NCBI GenBank assembly: GCA_022361395.1
Contig: JAKSAX010000121.1
Location: 1 to 49,289 of the forward strand
DNA: 49,289 nt
Source: Desulfobacterales bacterium
GTDB taxonomy: Bacteria; Desulfobacterota; Desulfobacteria; Desulfobacterales; Desulfobacteraceae
Direction of reading: 5' to 3'
A program made the translations under genes and the position numbers. Below, one piece after another: positions 34,261 to 42,398 of the stretch. The number at the start of each line of letters is the position of its first letter. The first letter of the stretch is position 1. The notes under the pieces were generated by a model. That model was not told the DNA's origin, ran no database searches, and worked only from the letters and a program-made list of their open reading frames with translations.

Positions 34261-35142
34261 ATGAAAGATGAAAAAGCAGGCAGATCACCCCATTCGGTTA
34301 TTGTTGCAAGCCTCTGGATGACAGGCACCCTTTTTTCCTTTGCCGCCATGGCCGTGGCAGGCCGGGAATTATCCGCAGACCTGACCACCTTCCAGATTCT
34401 CTTTTACCGCAGCCTTGTGGGGCTGGTCATCATCGGGCTGATCGCCGTAAAAACCGGGGCGGGCCGGATCAAAACCGAGATCCCCTGGCTCCACCTGACC
34501 CGCAACATTGCCCATTTCGGTGGGCAGTTCGGCTGGTTCTACGGCATTGCCTATATCCCCCTTGCCGAGGTATTTGCCATTGAGTTCACCCTGCCGGTGT
34601 GGACGGCGATATTGGCCCTGGTCCTTCTGGGTGAACGGCTCACAGGACCGAGAATCACGGCTGTGGGGCTTGGCATCGCCGGTATGCTCATCATCCTCAG
34701 GCCAGGGCTCGGGGTCATGAGTATCGCCTCACTGGCAGTACTCTTCGGTGCGGTCTGTTACGCCCTGTCCCATACCCTGACCAAAAAAATCACCCGGTTT
34801 GACTCGCCGGTGAGCATCCTGTTCTATATGACCCTGATCCAGCTTCCCATCGGATTTGTCCTGTCGCTGAAAGGGTTTCACCTGCCGGGACCGGCCATGG
34901 TCCCCTGGGTTATCATCGTTGGTGTCACAGCCCTGTCCGGCCATTACTGCATGGCCCGCGCCCTTAAAATCGCACCGGCCACCGTGGTGGTGCCCATGGA
35001 TTTTTTGCGCCTCCCCCTGATTGCCTTTGTGGGTTTTTTGGTTTACAAAGAGGCACTGGATCAATTCGTCATCATCGGTGCAGTGGTCATGTTTGCCGGT
35101 AACCTGATTAATGTCAGGGCTGAACAGAAAAATCAAATGTGA
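34261..35142 (+). CDS. EamA/DMT superfamily transporter
   Basis: A 293-residue integral membrane protein with two repeated five-helix EamA halves, about ten membrane segments (for example ILFYRSLVGLVIIGLIAV, VWTAILALVLLGERL, AVGLGIAGMLIILRPG and VIIGAVVMFAGNLINV). The LxERL and RPG motifs after helices 4 and 5 are typical of the drug/metabolite exporter family. The ATG at 34261 has AAGGAG six bases upstream; the earlier ATG at 34213 lacks one. Substrate unknown. The stop lies 8 bases before the thioesterase start codon, so the two are co-transcribed. Confidence 0.88.
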   Translation: MKDEKAGRSPHSVIVASLWMTGTLFSFAAMAVAGRELSADLTTFQILFYRSLVGLVIIGLIAVKTGAGRIKTEIPWLHLTRNIAHFGGQFGWFYGIAYIPLAEVFAIEFTLPVWTAILALVLLGERLTGPRITAVGLGIAGMLIILRPGLGVMSIASLAVLFGAVCYALSHTLTKKITRFDSPVSILFYMTLIQLPIGFVLSLKGFHLPGPAMVPWVIIVGVTALSGHYCMARALKIAPATVVVPMDFLRLPLIAFVGFLVYKEALDQFVIIGAVVMFAGNLINVRAEQKNQM

Positions 35143-35150
35143 GGATAGCC

Positions 35151-36029
35151 ATGGGTATCTGTGTTGAAGGCAATGTGCTTGAAGAGCTGTTAGGCCTTCT
35201 GAAACTTGAAAAAATAGAAGAAAACATTTACCGCGGGCAGAGCCAGGACCTGGGATTCGGCAATGTATTCGGCGGCCAGGTCCTGGGCCAGTCCCTGTCC
35301 GCAGCATCAAGGACCGTTTCCCAGGGGCTTACCGCCCACAGCCTCCACGGCTATTTCATGCGGGCCGGAGATGCCTCGCTTCCCATTGTCTACACGGTTG
35401 ACCGCCTCAGGGACGGCCGATCCTTTGCCACCCGGCAGGTGAAGGCTGTCCAGAACGGGCTCGCCATCTTTTCCATGGCCGCCTCCTTTCACAGGGGGGA
35501 GGCGGGCTTCTCCCACCAGGACCCCATGCCTGCGGTGGAGGGCCCTGAAGGCATTGAATCCGAAAGGGAGATGGTAAAACGGCTGGCAGACAGCATTCCC
35601 GGCGGCATCAGGGAAAAACTGCTCTGTAAAAAACCCATTGAACTCCGGTTGGTCAACCCGGTGAACCCCTTTGACCCGAAACCCATGCCCCCGGTAAAGT
35701 ATATCTGGTTCAGGGCCATAGGCAAACTTCCGGAAGATGCGGCCATCCACAGGTATATGCTGGCCTATGCCTCGGATTTCCACCTGGTATCCACTGCCCT
35801 GTACCCCCATGGTAAAACCTTCTGGTCACCGGATATGCGGGTGGCCAGCCTGGACCATGCCATCTGGTTTCACAGGGATTTCCGGATGGATGACTGGCTG
35901 CTCCATGTCACCCGCAGCCCCAGTGCGGAAGGCGGACGGGGCCTGAACTTCGGCGCCATCTACACAAGGGACGGCACCCTGGTGGCCAGTGTGGGCCAGG
36001 AGGGAATGCTCCGGGTTGACAAGGGTTAA
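35151..36029 (+). CDS. tesB: Acyl-CoA thioesterase II
   Basis: A 292-residue double hot-dog thioesterase that hydrolyses acyl-CoA to free fatty acid and CoA. Family blocks are FGGQVLGQSLSAASRTV, RAGDASLPIVYTVDRLRDGR and SFATRQVKAVQNG in the first half, and YASDFHLVSTAL, MRVASLDHAIWFHRDFR and GLNFGAIYTRDGTLVAS in the second. The catalytic Asp is in the YASDF block, with a Ser/Thr-Gln pair expected downstream. The ATG at 35151 has GAGG six bases upstream; an in-frame ATG at 35139 overlaps the transporter and is less likely. The stop overlaps that of the convergent 4Fe-4S protein gene by 4 bases, so no terminator fits between them. Confidence 0.92.
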   Translation: MGICVEGNVLEELLGLLKLEKIEENIYRGQSQDLGFGNVFGGQVLGQSLSAASRTVSQGLTAHSLHGYFMRAGDASLPIVYTVDRLRDGRSFATRQVKAVQNGLAIFSMAASFHRGEAGFSHQDPMPAVEGPEGIESEREMVKRLADSIPGGIREKLLCKKPIELRLVNPVNPFDPKPMPPVKYIWFRAIGKLPEDAAIHRYMLAYASDFHLVSTALYPHGKTFWSPDMRVASLDHAIWFHRDFRMDDWLLHVTRSPSAEGGRGLNFGAIYTRDGTLVASVGQEGMLRVDKG

Positions 36030-37180
36030 AACATAGCGGAGGGGTCTTTACCCCGTTCCTGGATCATGCGCACACCTGCCTCAAAGAAGTTCTCCGGGAT
36101 ATCTTCAACTGATTCACGTCTGACCATGGCCAGGCTGTCCGTGGGGCATTTGTGGGCGCAGACCCCGCAGCCGATACAGGTATCCGGGTTGTAGGCCACC
36201 TGTTTCAGGTCTTTGGGAGATGGTTTTTGACCTGGTTCGGGAACCGGGGCATCTTTCCTGTCTTCAAGGGTAATGGCGTTTATCGGGCATCTTTTGACGC
36301 ATAACCCGCAGGCAATACAGGTTTCCCCGTTGATTTCAAGACAATAGTTGGACCGCTGGTGGTACTCCCGCTGCACCTCGGTGGACAATTGGATGGGCCG
36401 CAGGAAGATGCAGCAGCAGGAACAGCAGTTGCAAATGGTATCCATCCCCTTTTTCGTATTGGAAATGGCATGGACAAGCCCCTTGTCTGCGCATCGTTTA
36501 AGGATTGCCAGGGTTTCCTCTTTTTCAATCTTCCGTCCCATGCCGTGTTTGACGATATACCGGCCCAGCCTGCCGAAGTGGAGGCAGACCTCAACCTCAT
36601 GGGAGCAGTTTTCCCTGGTGGAATCCATGTTGATGTTATGCCGGCAGGCACAGGAGGAGACTGTATGGTAATCCTCCTTTTCCACATAGGCCAGAAGGTC
36701 TTCGTAGGGCAGGATGGTGCTGGCATCTTTCACGGCGGTGTTGACGGGAATGGCCCGGAGTCCCTTGGTGGGGTGCCCCATGAAGTCAGGGCCGAAGTGC
36801 TGATCGTAATACCGGTTCATCACCGGGGCAAACCTGCGGCTCCACGGGCTGTCCTCTCCCAGCCACCCCTTCATCCGGCCCAGAAAAAACAACCCGTCCG
36901 TCAGGCTGTAACGAACAGCGCTTTTGCCCTCAACCTCGTAAAGGATGCCCTCCTTAAGCAGTGGTGCCATACGCGCGCTCATCTCTCCGGGCGGGAGATC
37001 GAAACGGGCTGACAGTTCCTCCAGGGTCGTGGGAAAGTGAGGAAAACTGCTCAAAAACCGCGCATCCTCAGGTGTCATCCGCAATTTCAGCATCTCCCGC
37101 AGGTCAGGTGTATCCGGAAAGTCAAAAACCCAGTTTTGGCTGTGTTTTATGAACGCGTCATAGGCATTGTCATCTGGCAT
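36026..37180 (-). CDS. 4Fe-4S ferredoxin-type protein with winged-helix N terminus
   Basis: A 384-residue cytoplasmic iron-sulfur protein. Residues ~35-100 look like a winged helix (TPEDARFLSSFPHFPTTLEE, then GEMSARMAPLLKEGILYEV). The middle has an unusual Cys cluster: SCACRH, then NCSHEVEVC, then CNCCSCCC. The C terminus is a two-cluster ferredoxin, CIACGLCVKRCP and CIGCGVCAHKCP. The architecture recurs in sulfate reducers and other anaerobes, where it is annotated only as a 4Fe-4S binding protein. It might couple electron transfer to a substrate reductase or act as a redox regulator. It is divergent from the GlxA-type regulator with 131 bases between starts. Confidence 0.85.
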   Translation of the reverse strand: MPDDNAYDAFIKHSQNWVFDFPDTPDLREMLKLRMTPEDARFLSSFPHFPTTLEELSARFDLPPGEMSARMAPLLKEGILYEVEGKSAVRYSLTDGLFFLGRMKGWLGEDSPWSRRFAPVMNRYYDQHFGPDFMGHPTKGLRAIPVNTAVKDASTILPYEDLLAYVEKEDYHTVSSCACRHNINMDSTRENCSHEVEVCLHFGRLGRYIVKHGMGRKIEKEETLAILKRCADKGLVHAISNTKKGMDTICNCCSCCCIFLRPIQLSTEVQREYHQRSNYCLEINGETCIACGLCVKRCPINAITLEDRKDAPVPEPGQKPSPKDLKQVAYNPDTCIGCGVCAHKCPTDSLAMVRRESVEDIPENFFEAGVRMIQERGKDPSAMF

Positions 37181-37311
37181 ATTCCCCTCCTTTTTTGAGT
37201 TGGTGTCCGTGATCGCTGCATCAAATTACGGGTTGCGGGAAAAAATGTTAAGTGTTAAAAATGACAATTGATATGCGATTTTCGCCATTTTGATTATTAA
37301 GGAGATTTTTT

Positions 37312-38295
37312 ATGGCATCCATCAGTATCCTGGCTGTTGAAGGCGGACTCTATTCAAATATAACCGCTCTCTGCGATGCCTTTTTCATTGCCGATCTCTG
37401 GCACCGGAAGGTGACCGGAACCGGATCTCAATTTTTCAAAACCCGTGTCATCACCATGGACGGCAGGCCTGTGGAAGCCTGCGGCGGCTTTACCATAACA
37501 CCGGACTGCAGCATCAACGATATTGCCCGCAGCGACTATATTATCATCAGTCCACAGATGCCCCATTTAACCGCCATGCCCGATGGGCTTGACCGGCTCC
37601 GCCAAAGACTTGAAACCCTTATGGCGGAAGGCGCTGTTGTTGCCACGGTATGTACGGGCTCCTTTCTCCTTGCCGAGATGGGACTTTTAGACGGCAGGCG
37701 GGCCACCACCAATCTCCAGTTTGCACGGATGTTCCGGAAGCGCTATCCCCGGGTTATCCTGGAATCTTCACAGATGCTGGTTAAAACCGGAAACATCATT
37801 ACCACCGGGGCGGTCACTGCGGTATACAATCTTATCCTCCATATGATCCGGGATCTTTCGTCACCGGAGCTGGCCACTATTGTTTCCAAGGCCCTGCTCA
37901 TAGATGACAGCCGCCAGGACCAGACCCCCTATGCCCTGTTCTCCCCTGCAAAAAAACATGGAGATGCCCAGGTCCTGGATGCCCAGGAATTTATAGAAAA
38001 GGAATTTTCCACGATTAAAAGCACTGAGGAAATCGCAAGGGAAGTGGGCGTCAGCCCCCGCCATTTTATCCGGCGGTTTAAAAAGGCCACAGGAGAACCA
38101 CCACTTAAGTATCTTCAGCAGATCCGCATTGAAAAGGCCAAGGAAAAGCTTCAGACTACCCGGGACACCGTGGATGAGATCACCTGGGCCGTGGGTTATC
38201 AGGACATCAGTTCATTCGGCCGCCTGTTCAAGCAGCATACGAAATTGTCGCCCAAGGCCTACCGCGACAAATTCTCACCCCCGGGATCTTCCTGA
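37312..38295 (+). CDS. GlxA-type AraC family transcriptional regulator
   Basis: A 327-residue regulator with a DJ-1/PfpI-like N-terminal domain (1-190) and an AraC DNA-binding domain (~225-325). The nucleophile-elbow region reads VVATVCTGSFLLAEMGLLDG, and TTNLQFARMFRKRYP and GNIITTGAVTAVYNL also fit the GlxA group. The C-terminal part has two helix-turn-helices, STEEIAREVGVSPRHFIRRF and DEITWAVGYQDISSFGRLFK. The ATG has AAGGAGA upstream. It is divergent from the 4Fe-4S protein gene and ahead of the kinase at 38375. An inverted AAAATG/CATTTT pair between 37259 and 37292 could be its own operator. The ligand is unknown; several relatives sense amino acids or quaternary amines. Confidence 0.9.
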   Translation: MASISILAVEGGLYSNITALCDAFFIADLWHRKVTGTGSQFFKTRVITMDGRPVEACGGFTITPDCSINDIARSDYIIISPQMPHLTAMPDGLDRLRQRLETLMAEGAVVATVCTGSFLLAEMGLLDGRRATTNLQFARMFRKRYPRVILESSQMLVKTGNIITTGAVTAVYNLILHMIRDLSSPELATIVSKALLIDDSRQDQTPYALFSPAKKHGDAQVLDAQEFIEKEFSTIKSTEEIAREVGVSPRHFIRRFKKATGEPPLKYLQQIRIEKAKEKLQTTRDTVDEITWAVGYQDISSFGRLFKQHTKLSPKAYRDKFSPPGSS

Positions 38296-38374
38296 GATTG
38301 CAGGGTCATTTGCATTACACCAATATTTGTCCTATGATAGGTTCCATTGTTTTCCTAAATAATTCTGGATCAGA

Positions 38375-40321
38375 ATGGATCAATACGATTTTTGCAGACC
38401 CTTGGAAAGTGAAATCAGGCGCCTTAAACGGGAGAAAAAGTCCCTGGAGAGATCTGCGGCCCTTCACCGCATCGCCCTGGAAAACATTGCTGACACCGTC
38501 ATTGCAGCGGATACCGCAGGAAACATCACCTATGTTTCCCCTAAAACCCTCAATGCCATCGGCATTTCCAGGGCTGAAATTTATAGGCGAAAAACCGTCC
38601 GGAACCTCTTTGGAAACCAGCGTGTCAACCTGCCTGCACTTAACGGTTCAAGATCCCCGCTGACCATTGACTGGCATATAAAAGACAGGGCCGGCCAGGA
38701 CCGGTTTCTGAAAATCGATATAAAATCCGTACACGCCCACATGGGGGCTGTGGTCTTTTGTATCCGGGACGTCACTGCGCTGAAGATATCAAATCAGAAG
38801 CTTGCCCTGCGGCAGCATATGGTGGAGGCGGTCTTTGAAGGTATCTCAGACCCGCTTCTGATGCTTGACAACAGGATGCGGATAAAACTGCTCAATACGG
38901 CTGCAAAGCGGTATTACGGCCTTCCCTCCGGATCGGTTGTCAAAGATGTCTGCTGTTTTAAAGCCTTCAAAAACAGGGAGACCCCCTGCGAAGGATGCCA
39001 GATTCCCCCGGCCATCAAACACGGGGAACACCTATGCTATGAGAGAACCGGGTTCATGGATCCCAGGCACATAGAGCAGGTGACCAACTATCCCGTTCCG
39101 GAAAGGATTTCGCCTGAGGGATATTCCGTTGTCAGAATCAACGATATCACCCGGCTGAGACGGATCGAAGAAGAGCTGGAGCAGGCCGGAAAAATGATCG
39201 CCCTGGGGGTGCTGGTCTCGGGCATGGCCCACGAGGTTAACAATCCCAACAATTTTATCCTGATGAATATCCAGGTCCTGCAGGATGCGTGGAAAAGCAT
39301 CCTGCCGATTTTAGACGCCCACCATAAAACCCACGGGGAGTTCTCCATGGGGGGACTGCCCTTTTCCGAAATGAGAACCGAACTTTTTGAGATGCTGACC
39401 GGCATTGAAAAAAGCGCACACAGGATCAGGCAGATCATCCTTGACCTGAAGGATTTCGCCAAAGAAGAGGATACCCGGATGGATGACCGCCTGGATATCA
39501 ACCAGGTGATTGCATCAAGCATCAGCCTGACAAAGGCGTTTATCAACAAGGCAACCGGCTGTTTTGAATACTGCCCGGATGAACGGATACCAAGGATCAA
39601 AGGGAATGCCCAGCAGCTGGAACAGGTAATGATAAACCTGATAGAAAACGCCTGCCAGGCCATTTCCCAAAAATCCCAGAGCCTGGTTATCCGGTCACGC
39701 CTGGACGAGGCCAATGACCGGATACGTATCGAGGTCGAGGATGAAGGGGCCGGGATACCGGCCAATATGATGCACAGGATCATGGATCCGTTTATCACCA
39801 CCAAAAGGAAACAGGGGGGTACCGGCCTTGGCCTTCCCATCTCATCCAAAATCATAAAACGCCACGGCGGGGCAATCAGGGTGGAATCCAGATCCGGTGA
39901 AGGTTCTGTATTCAGGATTCACCTGCCCCTGTCCGACAAGCCGATCACCCATACCATCCTGATTGTGGATGATGATCCCAGGGCACGGCAACTCCTGAAA
40001 AAAATACTTGAGCGGAATCCCAGGTTTCATCTGCATGAGGCTAAAAACGGCTCCGAAGCACTGTTTAAAATCGGCCGGAAAAAACCGGATCTTATCATCC
40101 TGGATATCCATATGCCTGATATTGACGGAGTCGGCGTATGCCGCCTGATAAGGAAAAAAAAGGAGCTTTCATCCATAAAGGCCGTTATTACAACAGGGTT
40201 CATTAACTCCCCGGAGGTTGAAGAGATCTCAAAAATGGGATTTGACCATATACTGAACAAGCCCATCAACAAGCGCCGGTTATTGAAAATCATTGACCGC
40301 CTTCTGGAGGAAACCCTGTGA
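38375..40321 (+). CDS. Cytoplasmic PAS-PAS hybrid histidine kinase
   Basis: A 648-residue soluble kinase. The first PAS domain is at ~30-135, the second at ~145-260. The second carries a Cys cluster: Cys193, Cys194, Cys205 and Cys208 in CCFKAFKNRETPCEGC, a pattern seen in PAS proteins of deltaproteobacteria that may hold a metal or act as a redox switch. The acceptor His286 lies in SGMAHEVNNPNNFI. The ATPase domain has the N box INLIENACQAI and G2 box GGTGLGLPISSKII. A receiver follows (ILIVDDDPRARQLL, phospho-Asp in IILDIHMPDIDG). No membrane segments are present. The stop overlaps the start of the sigma-54 regulator by four bases, so they form a translationally coupled pair. Confidence 0.92.
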   Translation: MDQYDFCRPLESEIRRLKREKKSLERSAALHRIALENIADTVIAADTAGNITYVSPKTLNAIGISRAEIYRRKTVRNLFGNQRVNLPALNGSRSPLTIDWHIKDRAGQDRFLKIDIKSVHAHMGAVVFCIRDVTALKISNQKLALRQHMVEAVFEGISDPLLMLDNRMRIKLLNTAAKRYYGLPSGSVVKDVCCFKAFKNRETPCEGCQIPPAIKHGEHLCYERTGFMDPRHIEQVTNYPVPERISPEGYSVVRINDITRLRRIEEELEQAGKMIALGVLVSGMAHEVNNPNNFILMNIQVLQDAWKSILPILDAHHKTHGEFSMGGLPFSEMRTELFEMLTGIEKSAHRIRQIILDLKDFAKEEDTRMDDRLDINQVIASSISLTKAFINKATGCFEYCPDERIPRIKGNAQQLEQVMINLIENACQAISQKSQSLVIRSRLDEANDRIRIEVEDEGAGIPANMMHRIMDPFITTKRKQGGTGLGLPISSKIIKRHGGAIRVESRSGEGSVFRIHLPLSDKPITHTILIVDDDPRARQLLKKILERNPRFHLHEAKNGSEALFKIGRKKPDLIILDIHMPDIDGVGVCRLIRKKKELSSIKAVITTGFINSPEVEEISKMGFDHILNKPINKRRLLKIIDRLLEETL

Positions 40322-41724
40322 GCCGGCGGCTGTTCCCCCGGACCCCGGTGCTTATAGTGGATGATGATCCGATCATCCTCAGGGGGTTTAAACTGGTGTT
40401 ACGCTCAGGCGGCATTACCCGTGTCCGGACCATTGAGGATCCCGACGATGTGATTCCCTTTGTATCTGATACAGGGGCAGAGGTCATTCTTCTGGATGTC
40501 ATCATGCCAAAGCGCTCCGGATACGATCTTTTAAAACAGATATCAGGGGAGTTCCCCGACATTCCGGTTATCATGATCACAGGAAACAATGAGGTGGATA
40601 TGGCGGTCAAATGCATGAAGGAGCATGCCTTTGACTACATGGTTAAACCCATTGAAAAAAACCGGCTTATATCCGGTGTCAAACGGGCCATAGAGTTCAG
40701 GCGGCTCAACATGGAAAACCGCCTGCTCAAAGACCAGTTCAACCGGTACCGGACAGCCCCCCCCCATGCCTTTGATCAGATCATAACGGCCAGCAGGGAG
40801 ATGAAACGCCTGTTCTCCTATATGGAATCAGTGGCCTCAAGCCTCCATCCCATTTTGATCACAGGAGAAACCGGCACGGGAAAAGAGCTCATGGCAAAGG
40901 CGGTTCATGATCTTCACGGGGAAGATACCCCCTTTGTATCCGTTAACGTGGCCGGCATTGACGACAATGCATTTTCAGACACCCTGTTCGGCCATATCAA
41001 AGGCGCATTTACCGGCGCTGAGGACAACCGGCCCGGCCTGATCGAGCAGGCGGCCTCCGGTACCCTCTTTCTGGATGAAATCGGGGATCTCAGACCCGAG
41101 TCCCAGATAAAGCTGTTAAGGCTGGTCCAGGAGAATGAGTACTTTGCCCTGGGATCTGACGTGCCAAAGCTGATGAATGCCAGGGTCATCGTTGCCACCA
41201 ACCAGGACCTGAACGCGCTTCAGGATTCGGGAAAATTCCGTAAAGATCTTTACTTCAGGCTCAGCCCCCACCATATCCATATCCCCCCCTTAAGGGAACG
41301 CAGGGAAGACATCCCCCTGCTGCTGGACTACTTTCTGGACAGGGCAGCCAAAGAGCGGGGTAAACCGGCTCCGGCATATCCCAGGGAACTTCATGCCCTG
41401 CTGACCAATTATGAATTTCCCGGCAACGTCAGGGAACTTGAGGGCATGGTGTTTGACGCCTTAAGCGTCCATAAGTCGAAAATCATGTCCATGCAGACAT
41501 TTAAAACCCATATCCGGAACACCCGGGGAACAGCAGAGGAAAAAACGGCAAAGGCAGCCCTGTTTAACTTCAGTGATTTTTCCACCCTGCCCACCATGGC
41601 CCAGGCCCAAATGCTTCTCATGAAAGAGGCGGTCCGGAGATCTGGAAACAACAAATCCATGGCAGCCCGGATGCTCGGCATCTCAAGACAGCGCCTGATC
41701 CGGCATCTCAAGTCTGATGAATAA
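40318..41724 (+). CDS. Sigma-54-dependent response regulator (NtrC family)
   Basis: A 468-residue activator starting at a GTG (40318) inside the end of the kinase gene, with GGAGG nine bases upstream. The receiver has VLIVDDDP and phospho-Asp60 in LLDVIMPKR. The AAA+ domain has Walker A GETGTGKE (183-190), the sigma-54 contact loop GAFTGA (229-234) and Walker B GTLFLDEIGDL. The Fis-type helix-turn-helix is NKSMAARMLGISRQRLIRHL. All functional residues are present. Ten bases after the stop begin two tandem 18-bp repeats (41734-41769), and a weak sigma-54-like site lies further on, upstream of the receiver/chemoreceptor pair, so self-neighbour control is likely. Confidence 0.95.
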   Translation: MSRRLFPRTPVLIVDDDPIILRGFKLVLRSGGITRVRTIEDPDDVIPFVSDTGAEVILLDVIMPKRSGYDLLKQISGEFPDIPVIMITGNNEVDMAVKCMKEHAFDYMVKPIEKNRLISGVKRAIEFRRLNMENRLLKDQFNRYRTAPPHAFDQIITASREMKRLFSYMESVASSLHPILITGETGTGKELMAKAVHDLHGEDTPFVSVNVAGIDDNAFSDTLFGHIKGAFTGAEDNRPGLIEQAASGTLFLDEIGDLRPESQIKLLRLVQENEYFALGSDVPKLMNARVIVATNQDLNALQDSGKFRKDLYFRLSPHHIHIPPLRERREDIPLLLDYFLDRAAKERGKPAPAYPRELHALLTNYEFPGNVRELEGMVFDALSVHKSKIMSMQTFKTHIRNTRGTAEEKTAKAALFNFSDFSTLPTMAQAQMLLMKEAVRRSGNNKSMAARMLGISRQRLIRHLKSDE

Positions 41725-41733
41725 TTCTTAAAG

Positions 41734-41769
41734 GGTGTTGCAAAACGTACCGGTGTTGCAAAATGCACC
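41734..41769. repeat. Two tandem 18-bp repeats, possible activator binding sites
   Basis: GGTGTTGCAAAACGTACC is followed directly by GGTGTTGCAAAATGCACC, 15 of 18 positions identical. The second contains the dyad TGCA-AAA-TGCA. They lie about 150 bases upstream of the sigma-54-like site at 41920, the usual distance for enhancer sites of NtrC-type regulators. Confidence 0.5.
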
Positions 41770-41919
41770 CTGGCGCCGGATATCAGGCCCGCCGCCAGGT
41801 TCAGCAATTCGCCGCCCTATAGTGTTATATAATATTACACCTTTTCAGCAATTGTTCCTCATGCCCGGCCCGACAGAATACCCTTTAAATCTCAATAAGT
41901 TAAACCTAACACAATTCGT

Positions 41920-41935
41920 TGGTATGGATCTGGCA
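41920..41935 (+). promoter_or_regulatory. Possible sigma-54 promoter of the receiver gene
   Basis: TGGTATGGATCTGGCA has the GG/GC pair at correct spacing and matches the consensus except at three positions. It is 41 bases before the receiver ATG. Moderate to low certainty. Confidence 0.35.
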
Positions 41936-41975
41936 GTTCGTTATCCCCAATTAAAGACAGTCACGGGGGGCAAAC

Positions 41976-42353
41976 ATGCTCATATTTGTGGTCGATGACG
42001 ACCCGGACCAGGTAGAAAGCATCTGCACGGGGCTCAGGACAAGGGGGTATACCACCCTGTCCGCAACCACTCCGGACCGGATACTTGGCCTCCTCACCGC
42101 CCATGCCAAGGAGATTGATCTTCTCATCACCGATTACGCCATGCCCGGTATGGACGGCCTTGAACTGCTCAAAACCGTTAAAGCCGCCCATACCATACCG
42201 GTACTGATGATTTCAGCCCATATGAAAGAGAAGATCAGGGAAGAGTTTTTCCGCTGGGGCGGTGACGGGTTTTTAGAAAAGCCATTTACCCGGAAAACCC
42301 TTATCAGCGAGATCCATCGCATCACCCGGGCAAAAAAGCCGGAACACCGGTGA
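41976..42353 (+). CDS. Single-domain response regulator (CheY-like receiver)
   Basis: A 125-residue receiver with no output domain. It has the acidic pair in VVDDDPDQ, phospho-Asp53 in ITDYAMPGMDG, the Ser in LMISAH and the Lys in FLEKPFTRK. It could act like CheY on the motor or as a phosphate relay or sink. It sits between the sigma-54 regulator and a chemoreceptor, and its likely partner is the receptor gene 45 bases downstream, although no CheA or CheW is encoded in the window. The ATG has a G-rich sequence upstream in place of a standard Shine-Dalgarno. Confidence 0.92.
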   Translation: MLIFVVDDDPDQVESICTGLRTRGYTTLSATTPDRILGLLTAHAKEIDLLITDYAMPGMDGLELLKTVKAAHTIPVLMISAHMKEKIREEFFRWGGDGFLEKPFTRKTLISEIHRITRAKKPEHR

Positions 42354-42398
42354 ATTGAATGCAATTAATTGAGAGATCAATAATAAGGAGGAATCATA